A stretch of DNA of 38,846 nucleotides from Methanomicrobiales archaeon (GTDB lineage Archaea > Halobacteriota > Methanomicrobia > Methanomicrobiales > Methanospirillaceae), in the NCBI GenBank assembly GCA_026394715.1, contig JAPKXR010000224.1:1-38846 (forward strand), written 5' to 3'. Of the stretch, positions 1 through 9,891 are shown in pieces. The position numbers were made by a program, and so were the translations under genes. Positions within the stretch are counted from its first letter, which is position 1. Each line of letters opens with the position of its first letter. The notes beneath the pieces were generated by a model. The model worked only from the letters and a program-made list of their open reading frames with translations. It did not search any database and was not told the origin of the DNA.

Positions 1-269
1 TTATCAATGGCAATGGAATAGACTTGGTCCAGTCCACTATTGGCATTCTTGCTATTATAAGTAGTCCATACCTTGCCATCGTACTTACTAACACCATGTT
101 TTGTACCAAACCATATAATGCCGCTTTTTTCAATGGTGATAGAAAGAACATTGTTATCAATAAGGCTGACATTATCAGTTACAGTAACGTCTCTATTACG
201 GGCACAAGCTGGAACTATTATGATCAGTATAGATGTGATACAAAAGAAAATAGATAGTATATATTTCAA
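1..269 (-). CDS. Two-component-regulator-propeller (beta-propeller) exported protein, N-terminal part, runs off the window
   Basis: Hand translation from TTG at 269-267: MKYILSIFFCITSILIIIVPACARNRDVTVTDNVSLIDNNVLSITIEKSGIIWFGTKHGVSKYDGKVWTTYNSKNANSGLDQVYSIAID. Signal peptide followed by a Reg_prop-like repeat (VLSI..-G-IWFGT..GVSKYDG..WTTY). Absent from the ORF track (non-ATG start and window edge). Confidence 0.75.
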   Translation of the reverse strand, partial: MKYILSIFFCITSILIIIVPACARNRDVTVTDNVSLIDNNVLSITIEKSGIIWFGTKHGVSKYDGKVWTTYNSKNANSGLDQVYSIAID

Positions 270-1076
270 TTACCACAACCTTTATGTGTTTTTTTAGAGT
301 CTTATCAAAACGGAATTTCAGGCGTTGAGTTGGGCCTCCGTTCGTTTTTCAAGGAAAAAAATTCCTGCCTGGAATTCAGGTATGTTGGTACTGATATTTG
401 TCTGTCAGATACCACCCGAAAAAAATATTTTATCTCATCTGGGGGCTGGTTATCCTACAGATCCTCTTGTACTTACCAGGCTGAACAAAAAAAAATTCCA
501 GCTCCATAAATGCATCGGCCTACTGATACGAACTATCCTGCCACAGAATTGCTTTCCTGCACCCACTATCCGGGAACATGGGTTCGATATTGAGAAATTT
601 CTTAACCTGCTTGAGGCTCAGTTTTTGCCCCGATTATCTTGTCCACTGCCGAACAGGAAATTATCATAGACCTGCTTCTCACGGAGGTTTATGATGCTCT
701 CCGGGTCGAGGCGGTTGAAGGCGCCGAGACAAGGGTTGGGTGTCAGGCGATGCGGATTATCTTCATCGATGATTTTTTTGGACCTGGAGAGGGTATAAGC
801 TGGCGGGGACGCGGGGTGAAAGTGATCGGGTGGATTGGGACTGGGATGAATTAACAGAGCTGAGTATTTTCATTGAATTTTTCCTTCTGTATTAACTACC
901 GGATATTATTTATTCCTTAAGTTAATGGAGATCCCTATTGTAATGTCCGCCCGATCATGCGTATCAATACACCGGGATCCTTTCCCCTCGGCGACCTGTA
1001 TGAGATAAGGGGAAAATTTGACTTCGGTATTGACAGGGAATTATTGCACACGGTATATCCCGAAGACCATTTCGGC

Positions 1077-2183
1077 CTATGCCCTGTCCTGTAATCGATA
1101 TTTCCTCCCCAGGGCATCTGCTGCCGTAAGTGCCTCAAACGTCATCTCCGGTGTCACTCCAAACGGCTCACCAGCCATAAAATTCGCCGGACTGCATGCA
1201 GCAACTGCAACGTTCATAAGCTCATCGCGGGTAAGATCTCTCGTACTTATTTCAGCAAATGAAACCGGCAATCCCACATTGATGCAGAACTGTAGTAACT
1301 CGGCGATTTCTGGTTCAATCCTTTTTTCCAGTACCAATTGAACAATAGTACCGAATGCCACTAATTCACCGTGGTACATATGGTGGCAAGGGGGCAATGT
1401 GGTAAAAGCATTATAAATTGAATGGGCACAGGCCAACCCGTTGCTTTCAAAACCTACACCGGAAAGATAAATATTTGCCTCAATGATATTCTCCACTTCT
1501 CTGGAACATATCCCTTTTTCTGCAGATTGCCTGGCTTTCAGGCCATCCCGGATCAGGATTTCATAACACAATTTTGCCAGTGCCAAAGAAGTGTTTGTCG
1601 ATTTTCCGCCGGCAAAATTATCATGATCTGATGCAACATTTGCCCTGGCTTCAAAAAAAGTTGATAACGCATCCCCCATACCGGCAACAAGAAATCTGAC
1701 CGGTGCCCGGGTGATTACGTCCGTATCAACCAGAACAACTTCGGGATTTCCAGGAAGGAGAATATTTCCGTCGAATACATGATCTTCAGTATAGGTAACG
1801 GCGATTGCGCTCGTAGGGGCGTCGGTTGACGCAATCGTTGGAACAGAAACGACCGGGGCGCATTCATAATATGCAACACCTTTTGCGGTATCAAGTGCCT
1901 TACCCCCACCCACTCCCACCACCACGGTACATCTGTGAGTTCTGTATATGGCCCTTATCCTGTCAATTTCATTCTTTGTGCATTCTCCGCAGAATTTTTC
2001 AAAAAGCAAAATTGAGCCGTAACCTTTGAAACTCTCTTCAATGACAGGTTTCAGGTTTTTATACGCAAACCCCCCCATGACGAACAGAAAAGATCCACCC
2101 AGGTAGGAGATACGCTCTTTTATTCTTGAAAGCTCGTTGTGCCCCTGGATATATTTTGAAGGTGATGCCAATACTTTGGACAT
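1077..2183 (-). CDS. gldA: Glycerol dehydrogenase (iron-containing alcohol dehydrogenase superfamily)
   Basis: 368 aa; GVGGGKALDTAKGVAYY, PTIASTDAPTSAIAVTYT, HHMYHGELVAFGT are typical GldA segments. Confidence 0.88.
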   Translation of the reverse strand: MSKVLASPSKYIQGHNELSRIKERISYLGGSFLFVMGGFAYKNLKPVIEESFKGYGSILLFEKFCGECTKNEIDRIRAIYRTHRCTVVVGVGGGKALDTAKGVAYYECAPVVSVPTIASTDAPTSAIAVTYTEDHVFDGNILLPGNPEVVLVDTDVITRAPVRFLVAGMGDALSTFFEARANVASDHDNFAGGKSTNTSLALAKLCYEILIRDGLKARQSAEKGICSREVENIIEANIYLSGVGFESNGLACAHSIYNAFTTLPPCHHMYHGELVAFGTIVQLVLEKRIEPEIAELLQFCINVGLPVSFAEISTRDLTRDELMNVAVAACSPANFMAGEPFGVTPEMTFEALTAADALGRKYRLQDRA

Positions 2184-2685
2184 AGAGGGTAGATCCTTTT
2201 TTATAGATTATTGCAGCCTCAAAGAGATAAACAGCTAAGTACGAAAGAATAGATGAGCATGGATTGGCTACACCTGTATACCGCTCTTTTTGTCGGTGCG
2301 GCCCCGTGCCCTGTCCTATCGACCTGTTTTCTGAAACTCCGGATTTCACAGGATTAAAAATCGGATTATTAAGTTGTTCTGTGTCTTGTTGGAAATCAGA
2401 AAGTATTTCGGTTTTTGGATCCAGGTGAGGATACGATCATTTTGTCCATTACAGGATTTCGGGTAACCAATATAACATGTCGGTGATACGGCTAGCTGAT
2501 TCCGTGACATGCGGCAGAGAAGACAGGGGTGGAATGCTATCGCGGACTCCGCGGGGCTTTCCTCCGGTCGCGCCCCGCACCCACCCTCACCCCCGACAGC
2601 CTGCCCCGGTCCGGTAATCAAGGTGCGGCTGACGGCAGATTGGCATGCGGAAATAGTATATGGGACAACAGAAGATAGATCTCAT

Positions 2686-3387
2686 GTGAGAACAATCAGG
2701 ATTCTTGACATCGGGGACATGCAAAACGGGTTTCTTCAACAGGATGGTAGCCTTTCCATCCGGGGTTCCCACTCTATCATCCCGCCTGCGAATGCGTTCC
2801 TGCAGTCTGCACGGGACGGGTTCTTTGACCATACCTTTGTTGTAATGGACACGCATTTTGCCGATGAATATGCCCGGTCGGAAGAGAGCAGGCAATTCCC
2901 GATCCATTGCGAATACGGGACCCGGGACTGGGAGCTGGCAGTCGATGTCACGGGTCTCCCTAATATCCGGTACCTTATGAAGAACCGGTTCAGCATGTGG
3001 GAGAAAAACGAGACTTCCGGAATCCGAATTGGAGATCCACGGCGGAGGACGGCGTATGAGAATCTTTTCTGTTTCGTTTCCGACCCCAGTCATCCGCAGG
3101 AGAGCACGGACCGGGACGAGTACATCAGCGCGATCAGCCCCGGGCTGGACACCTCAGCGCTCGACATCACCCTTATGGGCGTTGCAGCGGACTATTGCAA
3201 CCGGTACGCCATGGAAGGCTGGCTGGCCCGCGGCGCCCGGGTGACGATCCTCGGGGACCTGACCCGGGGGATCAACAAGGAGTGGCCGGAGGTGCTGGCC
3301 GAGGAACAGTACCGGTCTCACGGGCTCTGCAGGGTCCGGGTGATCAGTAGCCAAGAATTCCTGCAGGAACGCCTCAACAGCCAGTGA
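2686..3387 (+). CDS. Cysteine hydrolase, isochorismatase/nicotinamidase-like
   Basis: ILDIGDMQNGF, FPIHCEYGTRDWELAVD and GVAADYCNRYAMEGWLARG match the D/K/C catalytic layout of nicotinamidase-like hydrolases. In-frame GTG at 2686 is a better start than ATG 2509, whose N-terminal extension is low complexity. Confidence 0.75.
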   Translation: MRTIRILDIGDMQNGFLQQDGSLSIRGSHSIIPPANAFLQSARDGFFDHTFVVMDTHFADEYARSEESRQFPIHCEYGTRDWELAVDVTGLPNIRYLMKNRFSMWEKNETSGIRIGDPRRRTAYENLFCFVSDPSHPQESTDRDEYISAISPGLDTSALDITLMGVAADYCNRYAMEGWLARGARVTILGDLTRGINKEWPEVLAEEQYRSHGLCRVRVISSQEFLQERLNSQ

Positions 3388-3451
3388 TCCACCACCCGGG
3401 CCCGTTGCAGCAGGCGGAAAAAGCTGTTGAGTACAGTGTTCAACCTGCCTT

Positions 3452-3785
3452 TCAAAGACGCTTTTCCCTCTCCTTGAGAATGTGCCGGACCTCCTTTATA
3501 CGATCAGGCAATCTTTTCATGGCGTTGTCCCAGAGGAGTGTGTCCGTTATCCCAACATAAACATGCGTGAAAACATCCTTAAATCCTGAGATTTTTTTCC
3601 CGTCTGTTTTCGGGTAACCTTCTTTGAGATCGTCCATGAAATTCTTAATACCCCCTCAATAACCTGGCAATTCCGGATTGTCTCATCCCTCCACCTGAGA
3701 TCCGTGACAACGTCATCATAGGTGATCCCCCATTGTCTCTTTTTTGAGTATTACCTATCGCCTCAAGGATATACCCGGGGTATTG
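3452..3785 (-). pseudogene. HepT-like (DUF86) toxin, frameshifted
   Basis: Last 61 aa open (MDDLKEGYPKTDGKKISGFKDVFTHVYVGITDTLLWD...). Upstream HepT-like pieces lie in other frames: YILEAIGN and YDDVVTDLRWRDETIRNCQVIEG. Confidence 0.65.
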
Positions 3786-3795
3786 GCGGGCTGCC

Positions 3796-4062
3796 CTACG
3801 CATACAGGACCTCGCTGAGGATAAAGGGGGACACCCTCATTTTTATCGCACCGTTCATGAGGTGAACGATCTTATACCCGAAACGGTCTTCGAGATCAGA
3901 CTTGCAGTCCATGTAATTGTCGAAAGTCTCCTCTCCCCAACGGAATGGGACGAGAACGGCCACGTCGCTGCCTGACCGCTCCGCTCCGCGGATCAATGAG
4001 CCGAAGATACCGGTCTTTGCCACGCCGAACCGTTTATTCAGTTCCGGTTCGTGTTTCCGGAA
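3796..4062 (-). pseudogene. MNT-type nucleotidyltransferase (MntA-like antitoxin), N-terminus degraded or non-canonical
   Basis: FRKHEPELNKRFGVAKTGIFGSLIRGAERSGSDVAVLV...SEVLYA resembles the MNT GSxxRGxxxxxSDxDxLV region. The frame upstream of KHEPELNKRFG has no ATG before a stop. Confidence 0.6.
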
Positions 4063-4196
4063 GGAGTGCGAAGGGCATTCATGATTCGATGTGTGAAGTT
4101 AACCGGGATGAATAGCAATGCATTGAGCTCCATGAGCTGATGATCCGCCGGAATCATCTGCTTGCAAGGATTACTGAAATATTTACCTGACGATTC

Positions 4197-4808
4197 TTAG
4201 CATTGTCCTGAAAATTCATCCAACTCCATCGAGGCCATATCATCAGGTATCAAGACCTCATCATTACTGCAAGGAAAGGATGGCTAAGAACACTCACTTC
4301 ATCCACAACCCCGGCCTGGAGAAGCACACTGTTGGGGGTCCCCCCCACTGTCAACCCTGACGGTGTTAACCCCGTAATCCTGGTTCAGCGCTTCACGTGC
4401 GAGACGCATATCGATATGGTTATCGCTGGCAGCGATGGTTCCGATCGATCTTTACCGGAGATAATCCTTTATTGCTGGGGGGTTGAGGTCGAAGACAGGG
4501 CCAAAATGTCCCGTATGCAGGGCTATTTCCGGATGGCGTCCCAGCAGCGTACCCTGCCCCGGCAATAACCAGCAGGGGACGAGAATCGGGCGATCCATCC
4601 GGAGGTCTGACCATCTTCTTATGCTCCGGTGACCGGTAGCCATCGCAGGATTGTCCCGGGCTGCTGCAAGCACCGTCTCACTACCAAACAGAATTGCATC
4701 GGGGTTCCTTTGTGCAGCAAGCGGGTAATAAAGTTCAAGGTCTGCCGGAAATCCGGTAAAACGAGCATCGAGACCTGTGGTGGTGTGGAGTATGACTTTT
4801 AGTATCAT
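4197..4808 (-). pseudogene. RibD C-terminal/DHFR-like reductase (pyrimidine reductase-like), multiple frameshifts
   Basis: MILKVILHTTTGLDARFTGFPADLELYYPLAAQRNPDAILFGSETVLAA ... SDNHIDMRLAREALNQDYGVNTVRVDSGG / GTPNSVLLQAGVVDEVSVLSHPFLA / NDEVLIPDDMASMELDEFSGQC*, across at least three frames. One break is in the G/C run near 4334-4347. Confidence 0.7.
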
Positions 4809-5067
4809 CTGAAAACTTTCTGGATATAGTCCCGGGCCCCCCATAGGTGATCGAGCAGTGCGTCATGATGCCAAGACAGATCCGGATGATCCGGATATTA
4901 TCGATGAAAAGAAGTCGCGGATCTGTTGTCTTCTCTGCGGATCCCACGAAAATCATGAACAGAAACAGTTCAGAGGTCCAATCTATTTATTCCTAATCCG
5001 GTAGGGTGGGGTTCAAGGGGTCCGGCTCTCTATAATTACTTATGATCGAACGGGACAACAAATTTCT

Positions 5068-5730
5068 ATGATACCTCATGTTATCGCATTTCGCCATGTT
5101 CCGAACGAACCACTAGGGTTTTTCGAAATATACATGGACGAAAAGAAAATCCCGTTCGAATATCTCAACCTCTACGAAACCAATGAAATTCCATTAATAC
5201 CAAACACCAGCCATCTCATTTTTCTTGGTGGGCCCATGAGCGTCAATGACGAAAATGAATTCCCGTGGCTTATCCATGAAAAAGAACTCATCCGAAAGTC
5301 CGTAAAAACAGGTCAGAAAGTTCTGGGTATTTGTCTTGGTGCCCAGCTCATCGCATCTGCATACGGTGCGAAGGTTTTCCCGTTTGTGAATGAAACCGGA
5401 TGGAAGATACTAACAAGGGAGAACGATGCACAGGGAATATTTTCTGAATTTCCCGCTCGGTTCCCTGCCTTCCAGCTTCATGGGGAGACATTTGAAATCC
5501 CGGATGGAGGCAGGTTACTTGCCCGTGGAGACGTGGTCCGGAACCAGGCATTTTCATGTAAGAATGCGCTGGGGTTGCAATTTCACCTTGAACTGACCAG
5601 TGAGATCATCCGGGACTGGTCGAAGGATCTACCGGGAGACGAACAGTCAAAGATCGCGAGTGAAACCCCGCGTTTCCTCCTGGAGAGTAACCGGCTCTGT
5701 CAAATGATGGCTGAAGATTTTATCCGGTAA
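5068..5730 (+). CDS. Class I glutamine amidotransferase (GMP synthase-like)
   Basis: LIFLGGPMSVND, VLGICLGAQLIASAYGAKV (nucleophile Cys), QFHLELT (catalytic His/Glu). Confidence 0.88.
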   Translation: MIPHVIAFRHVPNEPLGFFEIYMDEKKIPFEYLNLYETNEIPLIPNTSHLIFLGGPMSVNDENEFPWLIHEKELIRKSVKTGQKVLGICLGAQLIASAYGAKVFPFVNETGWKILTRENDAQGIFSEFPARFPAFQLHGETFEIPDGGRLLARGDVVRNQAFSCKNALGLQFHLELTSEIIRDWSKDLPGDEQSKIASETPRFLLESNRLCQMMAEDFIR

Positions 5731-6154
5731 TCTTCATGTTATGCCATGAAAACGGACATGGTGCCAGTGGGCCGCTAGCATGCATGATAACAATGCCGGG
5801 GTCATTTTCATATTAAATCGTGAATCCAAAAACTTTAAGGGCGTGAAAAAATGATGAGTGGTCCAATTTTCGTAACTTTGGTGCGTGGCCTTTTGGCCTC
5901 ATGCGTTTTTTTATTGAAGAACCGGACGAAAAAAGTCCTGGCGTTGCGAACCGGAGTACGACCAGAGCCCCCGTGCCTGTACCAACGGGGAGGATCTGGT
6001 TGTATTTTTCCATAGATCCGTCGGATGACCGGCAGAAATTAGTCTTTTGGGGTGGTAATTTTCCGATACCTGTGGATCCCGGCATGGGGGGATTCTCCAT
6101 TCCTTAAATACCTCGGACAATCCAATTGAAAATCAGCTGGAACATGTGAGTCGT

Positions 6155-6664
6155 CACCCCAACATCAATCCTGCGTGAATGGACAATTGATGATGCCGAA
6201 TCCCTTGTACAACATGCTGACAACCCCCATATTGCAGGGATGATGATGAATGCGTTTCCCTGTTCCTAAACGATGGATGACGCAAAAACGCTTCAATCAT
6301 CCTTGCAAAAAGCCCTGGGCCAAATCTCTTTCTTGCGATAGAAATAGACGATGGGCAGTTTATGGGATTGGCATTCACCTGCTGGACGATGTCCGGCGCA
6401 GATTGGAAGAAATTGGTTACTGGCTTTATGAGTCCTATTGGGGGAATGGAATCGTAACCAATGCCGTATCCTCGCTTATACCGGTGGCCTTTGAACGGTT
6501 TGATATCGTCCGGCTCCAGGCCTGGGATTTTTTCTAACAATCCCGGTTCGATGCGGTTACTGGAGAAATGCGGTTTTATCCGGGAAGTAGTTCATAAACA
6601 CGTCATCTGGAAAAACGGAAACCTGCTTCATGAAGTGATGTACGTGTATTTTGGAAGAACATAG
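6155..6664 (+). pseudogene. GNAT N-acetyltransferase (RimJ/RimL-like), frameshifted
   Basis: TSILREWTIDDAESLVQHADNPHIAGMMMNAFPCS* / TMDDAKTLQSSLQKA / GPNLFLAIEIDDGQ / EEIGYWLYESYWGNGIVTNAVSSLIPVAFERFDIVRLQA / FSNNPGSMRLLEKCGFIREVVHKHVIWKNGNLLHEVMYV. Consecutive GNAT segments fall in different frames. Confidence 0.78.
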
Positions 6665-6716
6665 GAGATCCGATTCTTTAACCTGGATCCAATAAACCGC
6701 AGACTAAAAAAATCCG

Positions 6717-7568
6717 TTACTCCAGCTCTCCACTGATCGTTATCGTATAATCTTTCACCGGGATAGTTTTCCCCGATTTCTCCAGAGCCTGGTCAACAAC
6801 ATATCGTACCCCGCTGCAGCACGGTACCTCCATGTGGACAACGCTGATCGATTTGATCGTATGAATTGCCAGGATATCTGCGAGTTTCGAAATATACCCA
6901 TCGATATCTGAATCCAGTTTCGGGCAGAATATAATCAGAATTTTTCCCTGCAGGATCTCCTGGTGAAACCCTGCATAGGCGAACGGGACGCAGTCAGCAG
7001 AGACCAGCAGGTCGGAATTTTCAAAATACGGGGCTGCCGGGTTTAAGAGTTTAAGCTGGACAGGCCACTGGCGCAGCTCCGAACTGGTTGTTCCGGATGG
7101 CTGCGGAGGGCCAGTACGGGTTCCCCGTGCGATACTCCGGGCTGCAGTGCCCGGACAGCCTGCAAAGTCAGGTTTAGCGTGATCAGGAGGATTCAGGAAA
7201 CCCGCCGCCGTTTTATGGTCCGGGATCGCAAGACGGTGTTCCTTCAGGTAATCGATCGCCTGGCGATACAGGTCCGTCTGCCCATGGCCTACAAGGTGTT
7301 CAATGTGGGCCCGGATCACCGGATCGCCTTGCCTGACAATGGTCTCCATCACGGCTTTTTCGTCGTATGTTCCCGCTTCCCGTTCGATTACCGAGATTGC
7401 TCCCTCCGGGCAGGTGCCGATGCAGGCACCGAGGCCGTCGCAGAAAAGGTCGCTTACGAGCCGTGCTTTCCCGTCGATGATCTGGAGTGCCCCTTCCGGG
7501 CAGTCAGGGATACACTGCCCGCATCCTGTGCACTTGTTATCATCGATATTGATTATCTTCCGTTTCAT
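6717..7568 (-). CDS. 4Fe-4S ferredoxin domain protein
   Basis: CTGCGQCIPDCPEGAL and CDGLGACIGTCPEGAI; 283 aa with C-terminal domain typical of methanogen/anaerobe iron-sulfur proteins. Confidence 0.85.
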   Translation of the reverse strand: MKRKIINIDDNKCTGCGQCIPDCPEGALQIIDGKARLVSDLFCDGLGACIGTCPEGAISVIEREAGTYDEKAVMETIVRQGDPVIRAHIEHLVGHGQTDLYRQAIDYLKEHRLAIPDHKTAAGFLNPPDHAKPDFAGCPGTAARSIARGTRTGPPQPSGTTSSELRQWPVQLKLLNPAAPYFENSDLLVSADCVPFAYAGFHQEILQGKILIIFCPKLDSDIDGYISKLADILAIHTIKSISVVHMEVPCCSGVRYVVDQALEKSGKTIPVKDYTITISGELE

Positions 7569-7845
7569 ACCACTTGCTCCTTTCCGGTATATACAGGGTT
7601 AAGGGACATAGGTGTTTTGGTCATGACAAATTTTCTGCTGCTTCTTTGCCGGGATGTTTTTTGGTGTATGGAGGGAGTCAAACGAGCAAAAAAACGGGTG
7701 CCGTTAGTTCCCCGGGTGCCTGCTATCCAAAAACTCCATACGGAAATTCCTTTTATTCCAGTTGATTTGGAATATACCTGACCCAATTTAATTTCAGATA
7801 TCCTTAATTGTCTCTCGTGAGTACCAGTTGAATAGTTGGATAACT

Positions 7846-9768
7846 ATGCCTGATGAAAACCTGGGAGATGTGCTCCGAAACCTGGAAAACGTTAAGGGAT
7901 CTACGGTTATTTCATTGAAAAATGATGGAAATACGTACTATAAGCAGGGATTTTTTGAAGAGGCCCTGGATTGCTACAACCGGGCACTCCTGGTTGATCC
8001 GGATAACCATGATGTGCTGAATAATAAAGGACTGGCCCTCGTAAAACTTGGAAGGATCGATGATGCAAAAAAATGCCAGGAAAGGATAGTGGAAGTAAAA
8101 AATAAGGGCCCGTCCCGGTCTGAAGATGAGGGGGCCTCCACAATTACTGCAACCACGCCCCAAAAATCTTCAGCAGAGGGTGGGAAAAATCCCGTGATTA
8201 CAATACCACAGGGAATTATGGGAATGTTGACAAAGCCTGCGGATACGTTCCGGAAACTGAAGGATAAAACAGGGGTCCGGCCCCTTTTGTATTTTGCAGT
8301 GCTTGTAGGAATAAATCTGGTACTGCTTCTTATCCTCGCCATATTTATCAACGAATACAGAAAAATGTCGTATCACTTCGGTTATCAACCCCCGTTGGCA
8401 ATCCTTATCACGGGAACGATCCTGGGCCCGTTGTTGTTGGCTGTTATCGGTGCATTCGTCGTGATCCTCCTGTTGCATGCCGGGGTCTGCCTCTTCGGGG
8501 GGCGGAAAGGAATACAGGCGACTGCAACGGTGTTCATGCTGGGAATTACGCCGCTCTTACTTATTGCATGGATTTTACCTTCTGTTGGCGGCCTGGCCGG
8601 ACCCGTTGCAATTATTGCCCTCTTGTGGTCAGGAGTCCTCTTCGTAATCGGGATCCGGGAATTGCATGCAATTACCTCGAAGAGAGCCGTAGGAGCAGTC
8701 ATTGTCCCCACATTTTTGATCGCACTGTTTATCCTTACAATTTTTATAATTTCATATTCTGCGTATGACCCGATGGCACGTGAGGTGCATATAACCGCAA
8801 ACCCGTGGGGCGACGATATTCTTATCACCAACAATGGTGGTCGTGATAGTGCGAGCCTGAACAGGCTGACCGTAATAGTTGCGGGTATGAAGGACCAGAG
8901 CCTGGGAACCGCAGTCGGATCAACAGTCCTGGTAAAAAATCCCCCCTGTGTCGAAGGAAGGCCTCATGTGATCGTAACCGGGTTGTTCACGGATGGTGCA
9001 CAGCAGGTATTCTATGATACTTACTTTGTATGTGGAAAAAATCCATCAACCCCGGTAACCACCAGCACCCTGGTACCCATAACTACCTCCAGGCAGATTA
9101 CCACAACCCGGGCTGCATCTGCTGCCATACCCGGTGGTCTCCTTGTAAGGTATGATTTTGAAGGAAACTTTACTGCGGATGGTACAGTCACCGATGTATC
9201 CGGTAATGGTAACGATGGAACGAACAACGGTAAAATTGAAAAAACCTCTGGCATTGTAGGCAAAAGTGCTATTCTTTTAGACGGTAATGGGTACATTCTG
9301 GCCCCGAAAAATCCTGTAGCCGGCCGAAAAAATGTCACTGTTTCTTTCTGGTTTAAAACAGACAACCCTGATAACAATTACAAGATGGCCAGTGCAGCCT
9401 CCTGGAACGGGGGTCCCGGTTCAGGCTGGACGATGGCGACCCATATCCCCGAATTCTGGGCAGAGGATACAGAGGGGGTCCTTATCCAGGCACAGCCGAA
9501 CAACCCGAATAATTTTATTCCCCATCAATGGAACTTTGAGGTGGTAACCTATGATGGGAAATATATCAGGGAATATACAAACGGGAATCTTATCAATACC
9601 TGGAAATCCCGTGGAGTGCCGATAGGCGCAGGAGTGCCGATGGCTGTTGGTGGCTGGCCACAATTTTCAGCGTATAACCTTGTTGGAGCCTTGGATGATT
9701 TCCGTATCTATGATTATCCCCTCGATGCCCGGGAAATTTCAGATTTGTACAACCTGCGGAATTTCTGA
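7846..9768 (+). CDS. TPR - membrane (Yip1-like) - LamG/concanavalin A-like domain protein
   Basis: TPR NDGNTYYKQGFFEEALDCYNRALLVDPDNHDVLNNKGLALVKLG; five or more hydrophobic helices; C-terminal VRYDFEGNFTADGTVTDVSGNGNDGT...FRIYDYPLDAREISDLYN typical of LamG. ORF track starts at TTG 7828; ATG 7846 is an alternative. Confidence 0.8.
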   Translation: MPDENLGDVLRNLENVKGSTVISLKNDGNTYYKQGFFEEALDCYNRALLVDPDNHDVLNNKGLALVKLGRIDDAKKCQERIVEVKNKGPSRSEDEGASTITATTPQKSSAEGGKNPVITIPQGIMGMLTKPADTFRKLKDKTGVRPLLYFAVLVGINLVLLLILAIFINEYRKMSYHFGYQPPLAILITGTILGPLLLAVIGAFVVILLLHAGVCLFGGRKGIQATATVFMLGITPLLLIAWILPSVGGLAGPVAIIALLWSGVLFVIGIRELHAITSKRAVGAVIVPTFLIALFILTIFIISYSAYDPMAREVHITANPWGDDILITNNGGRDSASLNRLTVIVAGMKDQSLGTAVGSTVLVKNPPCVEGRPHVIVTGLFTDGAQQVFYDTYFVCGKNPSTPVTTSTLVPITTSRQITTTRAASAAIPGGLLVRYDFEGNFTADGTVTDVSGNGNDGTNNGKIEKTSGIVGKSAILLDGNGYILAPKNPVAGRKNVTVSFWFKTDNPDNNYKMASAASWNGGPGSGWTMATHIPEFWAEDTEGVLIQAQPNNPNNFIPHQWNFEVVTYDGKYIREYTNGNLINTWKSRGVPIGAGVPMAVGGWPQFSAYNLVGALDDFRIYDYPLDAREISDLYNLRNF

Positions 9769-9808
9769 TCTGATATGATTTCTGAAAAGATTATTCACCC
9801 CCCATAGT

Positions 9809-9891
9809 TACCATTCCCAATGTGGCAAACAGGTTTTTTTTCTGAATAGTGAATCTTTTCCATCTGATCCCGGTTGAGACTGGGAATGGTA
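9809..9891. repeat. 11-bp perfect inverted repeat flanking a 61-nt spacer
   Basis: TACCATTCCCA (9809-9819) and TGGGAATGGTA (9881-9891); a nested pair ATCTGAT (9862-9868) / ATCAGAT (9891-9897) overlaps. Confidence 0.7.

Noticed and set aside
325-950. ORFs 325..669 and 639..854 as genes
   Set aside because: Low-complexity translations with no motif; the minus strand also gives protein-like fragments, so this is probably decayed or intergenic sequence.
5813-6120. Overlapping short ORFs on both strands
   Set aside because: No domain, RBS or coding-like pattern; likely intergenic.
8385-8834. 149-aa antisense ORF within the TPR-LamG gene
   Set aside because: Shadow of hydrophobic coding region on the opposite strand.
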